A DNA stretch of 64,000 nucleotides. It comes from Aspidiotus rigidus. Taxonomy: Eukaryota; Arthropoda; Insecta; Hemiptera; Diaspididae. This document shows, piece by piece, positions 46,378 to 57,527 of the stretch. Below the pieces are notes generated by a model. That model had not been told where the DNA came from, searched no databases, and saw nothing but the letters and a program-made list of their open reading frames with translations. The DNA lies in NCBI GenBank assembly GCA_035079385.1, contig JAVHKY010000054.1, positions 7,541,501 through 7,605,500 on the forward strand, in the 5' to 3' direction. Both the position numbers and the translations under genes were made by a program. Numbering within the stretch: position 1 is the first letter of the stretch; every line of letters starts with the position of its first letter.

Positions 46378-47400
46378 GTGAGTAATTATTTTATGTATTG
46401 CGCTACCATCTTCGACTCGGGGCTGGGTAGGGCAAATGTGCATGTGTATGTGTATACATTTTATCGCGGTGGAGGCGAAGGGGAGAGCTTGCTCGTATGA
46501 AAATTTGAAGTGAACGATGTACCTAGTTTTACGTTTCTGCCCATGTTTTGTACAATTTCTCAGTCTACTCGTACGTATGCCTTGGAGATGATGAGACAAA
46601 AATGACTCATACAAACATTTATTAGAAAATATCAGAATTTTAGTACATAAACGCGTGATATTATAAAACTTCTTCAAGTATTTTGGATGGTGCCATTTGT
46701 GTTATTACTCCTTATAATATGAAGTTGGTCGTAAAATACAAACCTTCATCAGCAATAATTTTCAAAAATGACCTGAGTTCAACACTTTTCTTCTCGTCGG
46801 GAGAGAGGTCATTCTTCCCACTTATTTAACGTAAATGAATTGATGCGAATGAATCGAACATCTTACATAATGCGTTATGTTTTCGTTAGAAATAATAAAA
46901 AGTCGTATCTTCAACAACGCACTAAAATCCTACGGTTTTCTCAGAAACTTTCGCGGGTTCAAATTTCTAAAAATCATTACTAACAATTATGTCATAAAAT
47001 ACCCTACACGTTTTCGAGAATAGGTTCTTACCCAACTGATATTCTTCGTCGATTTTCTAGTTTAGTAACTTTCTCAATTTCGTCAACCGATGTCAGTTAC
47101 CTCAGAAAGATATGAGCCGTGGGCTCAGTTTATGATTATTGATTTGAAAAAACTTATACAGAGTGAGTGCGAGAAAACGTTATTGAGGTTAAGATGAAAT
47201 CGCGAATTTTGTATGACCTTAACATGAGGTCGAAAAAATCATTAAGAGGCCTACTTTAGTGAAGTCTATGAAACTGTCTTCTGCATTGAAGGACGTTTAT
47301 CAGTTACTAAGCTTGTCGCTTCGAACTTTCTCATCCCACGCCTCAATATTTCGTTTCTTCACCTGTACCCTGACGTATATTTTTGTCAAGGAGTCATAAG

Positions 47401-47402
<2 letters not shown>
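46378..47402 (+). other. start of a long intron (inferred)
   Basis: No coding signal follows the 46377 donor. This part is ordinary AT-rich DNA. Confidence 0.35.

Positions 47403-47439
<37 letters not shown>
47403..47439. repeat. (TA)n microsatellite
   Basis: About 18 TA units. Confidence 0.95.
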
Positions 47440-47440
<1 letters not shown>

Positions 47441-47800
47441 GTGCTCTTGTAGAACAGGTTTTCCGAAAATAAGGCAGTCGAAAGAACTTTCCTTTTCTCA
47501 AGACCCCCCCCCGTTGGGAAATGATTGGCACAAAATCGACACTCCAAAATGTGTAAATTTTGACACTGATTTTGGCAAATTGGCACAGTATTCAACCAAT
47601 CAGCGAGAAGTGATGCGTTTTTAAGATGCACTTTTATTGACAAAAAAATGGCATAAAAACGACAGTAGTTTGTCAATACCAGTTTAGGAAAAAACGACAA
47701 TAAATTGGTATCATTTTGGCAAAACATTGACTCAGATTTGGCATAGAATTGACGCAGTTTTGGTACACCTTTGGTAGTGCGGTCACCCATCCAACCCCTA
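47440..47800. repeat. degenerate short-period repeat (TTTGGCA...TTGAC)
   Basis: Words such as TTTTGGCAAAACATTGACTC and TTTGGCATAGAATTGACGCA recur at roughly 22-bp spacing. More eroded copies lie towards the left. The 117-codon minus-strand frame over it (47437-47790) is likely a by-product. Confidence 0.45.
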
Positions 47801-49137
47801 ACCTAGAATAAGACGCTGAACAAGAATAACACAAATCAAATCATATGCATAACTAAGCTATTACGTACCTTGCCTCAGCTCACTAGAAATGTCTCTTGTG
47901 AATCATTCATCTTTTTTTTCTTTTTTTTATTAATTTCTCTATAAATGAATTAAATTAATTTTTTAAAATGGAATTAGTTCCTGCAGTGCAAAAATGTGCG
48001 ATCTACCTTCGAAAATGATGGTGACATTGAAAATTTGGAAACATTGAAATTTCATTCAGAAAAGCTTGGAATATTTTTCAGATATTCATTTTTTGGCTTG
48101 GAATATTCCTCAAGTACTCATCTTTGATTGGAATTGAAGGTTCTTGGGTTGACCATGGTTTTTGAGATGTTGTTTGCAAAATAGGAAACAAAAAAGCTTG
48201 AAAACACCTACTTTTCGACCTCAATGATTTTTTGATCAGTACAAAATTTTTTCATTTCATAAATCTTCATGACAACATTTACGCCTTGTACTCTCTTCTT
48301 TTCTCACTTTCAACCTCCTTCCGCCCATTGAGCTGATAATCTTGAAGAGCTTGTAAATGGATTTAAAAAGAAATCATAATTATTATAATTCTTGATGGGA
48401 AAAAAAGAGAAAAAAAGAAGTTTAACCTTGATAATTTCTTGGATTTTGCTTGCGAGAATGAAAAAAAAAATTTTATTCTGTACGGTAAATCAACAAAGCT
48501 TGAATATTTTTCGAGGTATTGCTCAAACAAATAAAAACGTCTTTTTGAGTATTAATTTTCAAACTAGGAAAATTTTCTTAATCATTGTTTGAAAAAGAAA
48601 ACAAGTAAACAAAGCTTTTAAAAATATATAAAGCATTATTTTTAAATTGGCGTACCCAATTTATAAAAGTTATAACAAAAAAACATAAAAACCATAAAAA
48701 AAAATAGGTAATTCCTTGGCACTTGAATTTTTTTTTTTTTTCTCAAAAAACACATTGAAAAATATTCTAAAATTCAACCGGCAAAATATCTCAAAAATAT
48801 TATACCTTGGAGGTTTGGGGGGAAAATGACAAATTACTTGAATAAAGCAAATTTGAGCTTTCGACATCCCCTGAAAAATGTTTTAAAAATATCTATAAAG
48901 ATGAGATGACAGACATACTTAATGGATGTTTCAAATTTCTCATATTTCTCTTATATATACTGGGTGAAGCTAAAAGATGTTAGCAGCTAGATGGAAGTTT
49001 GCTCTAAATGTGTTTCAGCCCCAAAATGCAAAATGTTGGACTTATAGCTCAATTCTACTCGATTTGATCTTCAATTTGAGCCCAATACAACGTTTGTACG
49101 TCTTTTCTGAATCGAGTAATGAAATAAACTACGTTAT
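47801..49137. other. AT-rich non-coding DNA
   Basis: No supported feature. Poly-A and poly-T runs are common between 48,390 and 48,760. Confidence 0.4.
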
Positions 49138-49248
49138 GCAAAAGCCGTCCAAGCGACAATCTGTCATTTTGGGGAAGAGACTTCTGATTGCGTCATGACA
49201 GAGAGCCCATTTGCCAGATTCAAAAAATGTCGCTTGGACGGCTTTTGC
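49138..49248. repeat. perfect 21-bp inverted repeat (small MITE or snapback)
   Basis: GCAAAAGCCGTCCAAGCG... at 49138-49158 is repeated in exact reverse complement at 49228-49248, with a 69-nt spacer. Similarity continues weakly inside both arms. No clear target duplication. The GC-richer arms stand out from the surroundings. Confidence 0.85.
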
Positions 49249-50870
49249 AACCGCCATCTCCTGTGGTATTGTGTTGTATTTATTTGCTTATGATTCTCAC
49301 CAGTTGTGATCCTATCTGCGAGTGTAATGCAACGCTACATACACAAAATGGTCGTGAGAACGCGTGTACTCTTTATATATCCCTCTTGAGCTCACCAATA
49401 GGGAAGAATCCCAAGCTGATTGTTTACCCTTGAGTTTAGAGGTTTGACGTTTTGACTGTCAGACATTCCATTTTTTTTTAAGACCAAAAACAGGCATGAA
49501 ACATGATCCTTATTTTTTGCACACCAGTAGAAAGTTGTATTTTTACCGACTTTTTACTTGTAAAAAGTGAGGTATTACACCCGACGCAAAGTATTCAGGG
49601 GGAGGGGGCAATGAATTTTCTCGACGTTTTGGAGGTCCTAGATCACTTCTACCCTAATAAGAAAATTTCAGGTTTCCTTATATATATATATATTTATATA
49701 TATATAAGATTTTTTTGTCCACGCAACTCCTCAAAAACTACTGGTTGGATTCTCATGAAATTTGGCCAAGTTGTAGTGGATTATCTGAAGTTGGGAATGT
49801 GAATTTTTTTCTTAGATTTCTCGAGTAGTTGAGTAACTCTCAATTTTCCTCGAATTTCTTAGTGTTGTTTCTCAAAAAATATCAATCTTATTATCTTCAT
49901 ATCACTACATTACGTCATAGTTTATTCAATCTTATTGCTCTGTAATTTTTGTATCGGTTGGACTAGTGGTTCTTGAGTAAATCTCAAAATATACGTGGTC
50001 CACGTATAGAGCCGTAAGAGCTAAATCTCGCTTATTCAATTTATTTGAGTTCGTTTGCCACGTGATTAAAGCATCATACACCTATTGGCTGCAAAAACTT
50101 CTCATTACCAGTCATATATGATTGAAAAAATTCGACGTTTATTGGATACGTTAAACAAACGTTGCACGTAAGCGATGGATTGAATATTGGCCGTGTATTT
50201 TATAATTACTGCGTTATGCAGGTATACATATGATTTTTTTTTTTTTTTTTTTTCTTCTACATTATCGCAATAGGCTCGTAGCCTGAACACTGGGGAGTAA
50301 TGTTGAAATTCAGGTAAAGACAAAGTGGAAGTTTCATTGCCCATTTCAATTTTCCTCATCTATGTTTTGATTTTTGTCATTATCGACTTTATAATATCTT
50401 ACTGTACCTATTTTTGGAAATGGACAGTCAGGTTAATACTTTAAGATTCTTCTAAATCACCTAAGTTTTATATTTTAATTTTAATAGAACCCATTAAAAA
50501 GATTAGAAATGAATTGAACAATAGAAGAGAAAGTGGAATACCTTAAATCATTATTATCACAATCGGCTTATAAGTGAGAAACAATGAAGTTAAGTATGGG
50601 GAGCATGTGTAAATGATTTTATAGCAAATTATTGAAAAGTCGGTGATGCTTACGCTTCTGCGTGAGCTTTTTTTCAACTCTTTTCCTCCTCTGAAAAGTC
50701 TCTTTATTAGAAAAGAATACTTAGGTCTCTCATAACGTTACTGATCTCTGCAACGAAAGAAGATAGAGGCCGCCGTATATTTAGTCATTAGATCATCATT
50801 CATCCTTACAGTTCTCTATTTAGCTGAGAAATTTTACGATTTGAAGAGGACACTGGAGGGTGTTTGCATG
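49249..50870. other. AT-rich non-coding DNA with simple repeats
   Basis: (TA)-rich tracts lie at about 49,679-49,706 and a T20-type run at about 50,232-50,251. No gene. Confidence 0.4.
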
Positions 50871-51080
50871 CCTTAATTAAGGATTTCGAGGGCGGGTAAA
50901 ATGGACAACCATTTTGTTTGTAAAATGAATTTAGCACCCCTTTGGTCAACATTGGAAAAGAACATGGGTGTTAGACAGGCCTGCGCTTTTATCCCGTAAC
51001 TATCCTGTCAGCTGTCAGTAAGTTACAAACAAAATGGATGTTCATTTTACCTGTTCTCGAGCCCCCTACCTTAATAAGGC
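50871..51080. mobile_element. MITE-like element with imperfect 40-bp terminal inverted repeats
   Basis: The left arm CGAGGGCGGGTAAAATGGAC, AACCATTTTGTTTGTAA is mirrored at 51,023-51,065 (CTCGAGAACAGGTAAAATGA, ACATCCATTTTGTTTGTAA when reversed). Outside the arms, CCTTAATTAAGG (left) and CCTTAATAAGG (right) look like an altered target duplication of about 11 bp. Confidence 0.6.
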
Positions 51081-51109
51081 TGAGTTTTGTATTTGTCTTT
51101 GATACTTAT

Positions 51110-51500
51110 CATATCTAATTAATTATAGCATAAACTAAACTTAAAAATATAAATAATAATATAACATTATTTTGATTTTAGTAAATAAAATATCAAAAAT
51201 AAAATTATTAAATCAATTTTTTTATTATTATTAAAGTTAAATTGAATATTTTAATTATTGTGAATAAATTGACAATTATTATTAATTTTATAACATTTTT
51301 TATTTTAATTTATTTCAAAAAATTATAATTAATATAAAATTATTTCATATAATTTTATTGATAGAACTATTATGTATTCCATTTAATTTTTATGAAAGTG
51401 AATCTGAACTTATTTCTGGATTTAATTTAGCATTAAATTCAATTAAATTTATAATTTTATTTATAATAGAATATTTAGATTATTAATAATATAAGTCTAG
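51110..51500 (+). pseudogene. nuclear mitochondrial insertion: nad1 fragment
   Basis: The segment is far more AT-rich than its flanks. With the invertebrate mitochondrial code (ATA=Met), 51301-51480 reads ...LMELLCIPFNFYESESELIS, GFNLALNSIKF, then ILFMMEYLDY. This matches the ND1 hallmark ELNRxPFDFxEGESELVSGFN...FALIFLAEY, including the spacing. The upstream part is frame-broken (a TAA near 51265). It is inferred to be a numt of about 0.4 kb from a very AT-rich mitochondrial genome. Confidence 0.75.
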
Positions 51501-51558
51501 TTCGTCTTTTATATTTCCGAATGGTGATAAACTGTTATTAGTAAGGTAGTGGAGTGAG

Positions 51559-51965
51559 GAAGGGGGCGTCCATAAATTACGTGAGGCCTTTTTGGAGGGG
51601 AAGGGGTCCAGTCAAGTCTCACCAAAACTCACGTGAGGGGGAGGAGGGGTGCCGACAAATCTCACGTAATTTTTTTCTCATACAAATACATTCTAAAATA
51701 TTGCCAAACTGGCTTAAATTTAATAAAAACTAGTCCTTTTTGAATAGGTATAAAATGTGATCAAGAAAATTACGTTTTTAATAGATAAACGCAAGTAAGC
51801 AAAGATAAACGTATTTAAAGCAAAAATACACATTTTGGAAAATCTCACGCGAGATAAGAGGGGGAGGGAGGGGGTCAAGGCAAATCTCACGATATCTCAT
51901 TAAGGGGGGAGGGGCGGTCGAAAAATCACAAAAATCGCCTCACGTAATTTATGGACGCCCCCGAA
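51559..51965. mobile_element. MITE with perfect 26-bp terminal inverted repeats and GAA duplication
   Basis: GGGGGCGTCCATAAATTACG... at 51562-51587 is repeated in exact reverse complement at 51937-51962. GAA precedes (51559-51561) and follows (51963-51965). Subterminal copies of CTCACGTAAT/CTCACGCGAGAT-like words occur on both sides. About 400 bp, non-coding. Confidence 0.85.
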
Positions 51966-54900
51966 GTGTGAAGATCAATGATGACGTATCGACTACTTAT
52001 GATGAACAATGTCCTTACTTGTATATATAAACCTCCACTGACACCAGTGGGCGGTGGAAATTTTCAGCATACACACTTCTGTTTGGGTTTAAACTTTGAG
52101 TTGGGGAGTCGGCAGCCCTGACGAAATTCACCTTTTTGTTCCATGCTTTTTAAATGGAGGAATTTCGATCACCATAATTAATCGGATATCATTTTTTAAA
52201 GCAAATAGAAACATAAATTTTGTAATCCATATCATCACCTTTGGGGACAAAAACAATTATAGGTAGTGATAAATGGGATACTGAAGAAATAACGGTTGAT
52301 TGAAAATCAATGTACAAACATACCCAAGTTCTCTTGTTCACCCTTTCAGTAGCGCCCTCTAGTGAAGGTTGAAACCCCTAGAAGAAGTTCAAAAAGTGCC
52401 ACAATAAAATATTAGGTGAGGAGTTGTGGTAAGGAAGAGGGGTATGAGAAAACCTGTATTATGAACGATTCTTTATTTAATTAAAAAACTTGGGAAGTTT
52501 TTGATGATATTAAATTAGCTTAACCGATTTCAATTTAGACATCATGTTTCATCGATCATTTTAGTCCAATTGAGTAATTCCTAAATGGGGAGAGGTGAGA
52601 GGGATTCGACTAAAAGTCGCCGCTATCCGTGGCTGGGATCAATCTGCTTATGGAAAGACTTATTGGAAACATTTTGATTTTAATTTCTACTCTCGTCCTC
52701 TACAAATTAGTTTTCGGATTTACAAAAATTTCAAGAATACGTAAGTTGCGGTCTATACCTACCATTTATCGCTCAATATTGTCGTGTTAACAATCAATTA
52801 AGCGCTAATCCGATTCGCATTATAAACCAATTCGTTTTAGTATCTGAAAATCCTCAAATTTTGTCTATTTTACTGCATTTCAAGGTTTCAGCTTAATTGA
52901 TTGAGGGAACATTTTTTTGTAGGATTAAAGTGGTCAAGAAATTGTTTTCATCGTCATTCTCCGTTTTTTATAGTAAGACATTCTACTGAATGAACTGAAA
53001 GCAAAAGTTGAGGATTTCTAGAATTCATCATGAATAAGAAGAGATGATGCTAATGCTGGCCAGGGTCGAGAAAAATAGAAAATACTCGAACTGATGGGGC
53101 ACTCATAACATGCGAGTGAATTATTTATTTATGCTGGATGAAAAAAAGAAACTACTTGAACTGATTTTGATAATTCATCTTGTAAAAAGCTTCAAAATTT
53201 TGCCTAGGAACCTCTTTTATGGATGAGTCTTTGGTGGAAATTTTCACCTAACTTTCACCTAATTTCGGAGTTATAAAAATTTCAAGCTTGATTTACGGGT
53301 TGGACTTGGAAAAATCTCTTCCTGTACTTCTGAATTCATATAGATGAGAGACTTTTTTTTTGTACTTCTAAACTTTCTGAGGACACTCGCATCTGTAGAA
53401 CTTGTAAACATTTCATCTTCTGAAACGTAAGGATGAGGAGACTTAGGTATCGAGTCCTGAACCACTGTAGGTGGAACTTGTGACGATTTCGATATCTGAG
53501 CCTTTGTGCATATGGGAAAGGGGAGGGAAAGGTCACATGAGGACGTTCTGATTTGGAAAATTTCGAGTCATGAATTCCTATGGAGAAAAATTTTGTAGAA
53601 CTCTTAGCTTCTTCAATTAACGCAGTTCGTGAGAGATTTCTTCATTGTTTCCTAATATACCCTTCTCTTAAAATAACCAACCCGATAAACAGTATACGCC
53701 TATGAATTGTTGGATTTAGAAGTATGCACTTAAAGGCATTGGATAGTTTGTGAAAAGATATGAAATTTGATCAGGTAATGTGGCGAAAAGGCGTTAAACG
53801 ACTTATTGCAGTTACCTTTCAAAGAATTTTTCATCTTTGAGGCTATGTAATGGCCGAAAATACGATTCAATTCTATCTTTCCAATTTTTCAATTCAGGCC
53901 CGGAACTAAAGAGGGGTAAGAGGGGGCTGAGCTTTCTCCTCCTAGCCAGAAGTAGAATCTTGATAAAAAAAAAGAATCATTACTACTCTCGGCCCTCTTA
54001 ATTTTAATAGGAGTCACTCCTGGGTACGAGCCTGTTTTTCATCCAGATACTGGACATTTCTTAGTAGAAAACAAAATTTGGAAGACCATAAGTGTAAACT
54101 ATTTCATTTCATGCAGTGTAAAATAAAATTGAAAGACGCTTTTTCCTGATTCTCAGGTCTAGGTTTAGGACTTGATGGATTCGTTTAAAGCGCACGTGAC
54201 TGATTTAGGATTTTAGTATTTAGGGAAGAGAAATACTTACTCTCGAAATTGGGATTTGAGTCGTTAATAAGGAATCCATCTCCGTGAATAACGCATGAAT
54301 AAGAAAAGTGAATTTTTATTCATTAAAATTGGTATTATTTCTGTCTCAGTTTCGAGACAGTATAGAGAAGTCGTCGTTCCGTACGCTTTATTGCGAGAAG
54401 AATTCTTTGAAATGTACTTCCGTATTTTCTGAATTAAATTTTTCTCTTCGAATAAAAAACTTTTAATTGTTGCTCCACAAAATACTCGTCAGATTTCGCT
54501 GGAGACTCCGTGCAGTCATCATAAAAATCTATAAATCGCTCGCGAGTGCTTTAAATTATTTAATTCCGCGGTTTGCGGGAGAAGATAAATTCGTAAGAAG
54601 AATTTCCGTATCCGGGAAAAGAAAAAAAGTATTTCACGGTACCCTTCCTAAATAAAAGTTAATTCTGGTCAGCGCTTTCGCAATTTTTTTTTTTTTGTTT
54701 TTTCCCTTCGTATTACTTAAACTCTAAACCGTTATGTTCTTTTTCTTGCTGTTTACAAAGACAGGTTATTTACTCTCGAACGATTTAAAATAAGTTTTTA
54801 TTAAAATGTTGTGATTCGCATCTGATATAATAATGCGAGGGGTACAACTGCGTTAAACGGCGCGCAGCGTGTTCCTTCCTATCTTTCTCTCTCTCCCTTG

Positions 54901-56310
54901 TAATCGCTTTTCCATGTTAAATCTCACGAGAAAGATGATATAGTGTGGCGGTGTTAAAACTTGGCAACAAAATTCGCCTACACTTGGCAACGCAGCTTCT
55001 GTCGTTACCATGACAACAATTATCATCCCTTTATGTTCAATAACCCCGACGACCTCGTTTTCTCTGTTTCTCATACAATAACTAAAATACTTTTCTTTCC
55101 TTACCACGCGTTTTCCTTTGGTATTCCTTTCCTTTTCTTGACGCCTACAAAAACTGCTATACATTATATGTATATATCTCATGATAGCCCTATTTACTCT
55201 CTTTCGCTCGTATTTTTTCCTCGTCTTCGACATTTAGCCTTTTACTTCTCCTCATTGCCCTAGTTATAAAATCTAGTACAGTATAACGTGAAGATTCGCG
55301 AGAATGAGGGCTTAGCACGTCGTTCTCCAAGGCGAGTAATTAAGGGGTGAGAATATGACCGTATTTTTCTTGGAAGTAGCTTATACGAAATATTTAAAGT
55401 TTTAAATTCGTGTAGCAATTTGAATGAACGATATCGAATGAATGAACTTTCGTAACGGAGTCTGTTGGACTAGACGGCGAAATGTTAACATTTTCTGAGA
55501 CTCAATTTATAGTTATTGTCGTTTACAGCCTTTTAAAAATACGATTAAGTGAGTTTTCTCATTTTATTAGGGAGCATGATGTCGAGGCGACCCGGAAAAA
55601 CAACCAGATTCGCGAACATATGTTTCGAATCATTCTTAGGTATTTATTTTGGTTATTTTCATTCCTCACCTGTAATTAAGATGAGTAGAAGTTTTCAGAA
55701 CGGTATTAGGACCGGATGTCCAAGGCGCTCTTTTGGCTACTAAGGATTTGTGGGGGTAGAAAAGTTTTTCACGCAATGTATGAAAATCATAGTAAGGATC
55801 CTCAAAAAATATTGTGTTGCTCTTAGTCACCAGAGTAGGAATCTGTTAAAGTTGCACCCTCTATTCAGAGATTACATTTTAGACTTTGGGAGTATATTTT
55901 CTAGCTGGGAATCTACTTCGTGGTGATTTATCTGCCTTCCTACCAAAAAATAAGGATCGAAGGGGCGGGACCCTGACCTACTTTCAGAGCTTGGGACAGT
56001 CTTGATTATTCAGCAAGGTGACAGCTAAAGAGGACGGTGGAATGGCCAGCCATCCCAAGCGTAAGAACAAATTCCTAATTAGACGTGAGTTCAGTCTGAC
56101 TTGATACCGAACCACTGTTGAAAAAACCATATGGCCGTGACCCTGAGCATTATGATGACCTCATAAAGCACTTGTAGTTTCAAGCGAGACGGAGGCTGCA
56201 ATTTAGTTCAAGGACTTGTAGAAATTTTCGAAGGTGGCTGTAAGTACCTTCTACAGAGAAGGAAATTGTGATCTAATCGTGGTGAGACATCGTGAGGGGA
56301 GATATCAATG

Positions 56311-56312
<2 letters not shown>
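51966..56312. other. non-coding DNA, no supported gene
   Basis: Short frames only. 54,450-55,750 is slightly CpG-richer with several 60-130 codon frames on both strands, but none shows a family signature or convincing exon boundaries. Confidence 0.35.

Positions 56313-56392
<80 letters not shown>
56313..56392. repeat. (CT)n(CA)n microsatellite
   Basis: About 35 uninterrupted CT units, then four to five CA units. Confidence 0.97.
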
Positions 56393-56639
56393 TAGGATTA
56401 AGTCTGAAGCTGATGGCTGAACTTGCATTCAAGTTATGTTTTTTTTTTGGTATAGAATGACGTCATCAACATTTGATAATATCATCAGAGCACAGGAAAA
56501 TAATGCGAAAGTGTCCATCATCTGCAGACTCACCCCTATGTAAGATGGAGTCCCATTATATTCCCTCCTGCTTTGTTAGAAAAATTATATCTTCGCTAAC
56601 ATTAGGCTATTATAGTTTCAAGGTGAGAATTTAGAAGGT

Positions 56640-57200
56640 GGCTTTACCGTGGGTAGAGGGGGCTTGGACTAGTTAAGGTGAAACTATAGGAAAAATTCTG
56701 TTTGGGGAAAAATTTCGACAATCGAGGTGTATAGATCAAAAAACAAAACTTGAAGAAGAGGGAGATGAGACTTGGAAAAATTTCGTCTTTTAAGCTATGT
56801 GTGTTTGGTTATGAAGAAAAGGACTTGAAAAAATTCAGTTCCTTGAGCTGTATATATCGAAAGGGGATCCTGAAATATTTCGACCTTTGAGTTGTATATG
56901 TATGAGGAAGGATAGTTAAAAAATTTTGGACCCCGAGATATATAGATCAAGAAGAGGACGTAGAAAAATTTCTATCTTTCAGCAATGTGTAAGAAACGGA
57001 AAATCGGTCTGTTATGCATATGAGGGGGGGGGGGGGTACAAAAACGTTGACTATATTATATGATAGGGATGATACTTCGGAATAGTTCGACCTATCTGCT
57101 ATGTCGAGGAAATGAGGCTTGAAGAAATTTTGACATTTAATCTACACATAAGGGAAAGGGACTCTGAAAAATTCCGACTTTCGAGTGTATCAGAAGGAGG
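56640..57200. repeat. strongly diverged minisatellite tract
   Basis: About nine loosely spaced units of GAC/GGACTTGAAAAAATTC, then TTTGAGCTGTATAT and GAGGGG-type words recall the 45-bp family, with spacing drifting to about 55-65 bp. It includes a G11 run near 57,025. Confidence 0.55.
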
Positions 57201-57501
57201 ACTCAATTTCGACCGAATGATCAATTCTAATCATGATTGAAAAAATCCATCGCATGAATCATTTTTTATCAGATTACAAGCAGTTGATGCAAGATATACG
57301 CTTAGGGTAATATTAGATAAGCTTTTCTCAAGTGCAGTACCTATTTTCTACGTAAAATTAGATTACGATACATACCTAAAATTTAAAAACCTGATTTAAG
57401 TCATATAGAATTTATCATCACCTCATTATAATACGTACTTACTGTTAGTATATCAGAACCTTACAAGAGTAGTTACATAAAACAACGTGTAATTACGAGT
57501 A
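57201..57501. other. AT-rich non-coding DNA
   Basis: Nothing recognised. Confidence 0.4.
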
Positions 57502-57527
57502 CTCTCTCTCTCTCTCTCTCTCTCTCT
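57502..57527. repeat. short (CT)n microsatellite
   Basis: About 13 CT units. Confidence 0.95.

Noticed and set aside
46980..47000. GGGTTCAAATTT as a tRNA B box (also GGTTCAAGT at about 24,331)
   Set aside because: No matching A box or cloverleaf could be folded around either.
47437..47790. 117-codon minus-strand frame
   Set aside because: It overlies the degenerate repeat, and its Cys/Asn pattern follows the repeat words.
54467..55743. Several 60-130 codon frames on both strands
   Set aside because: No family motif, no consistent splice sites, mutually overlapping.
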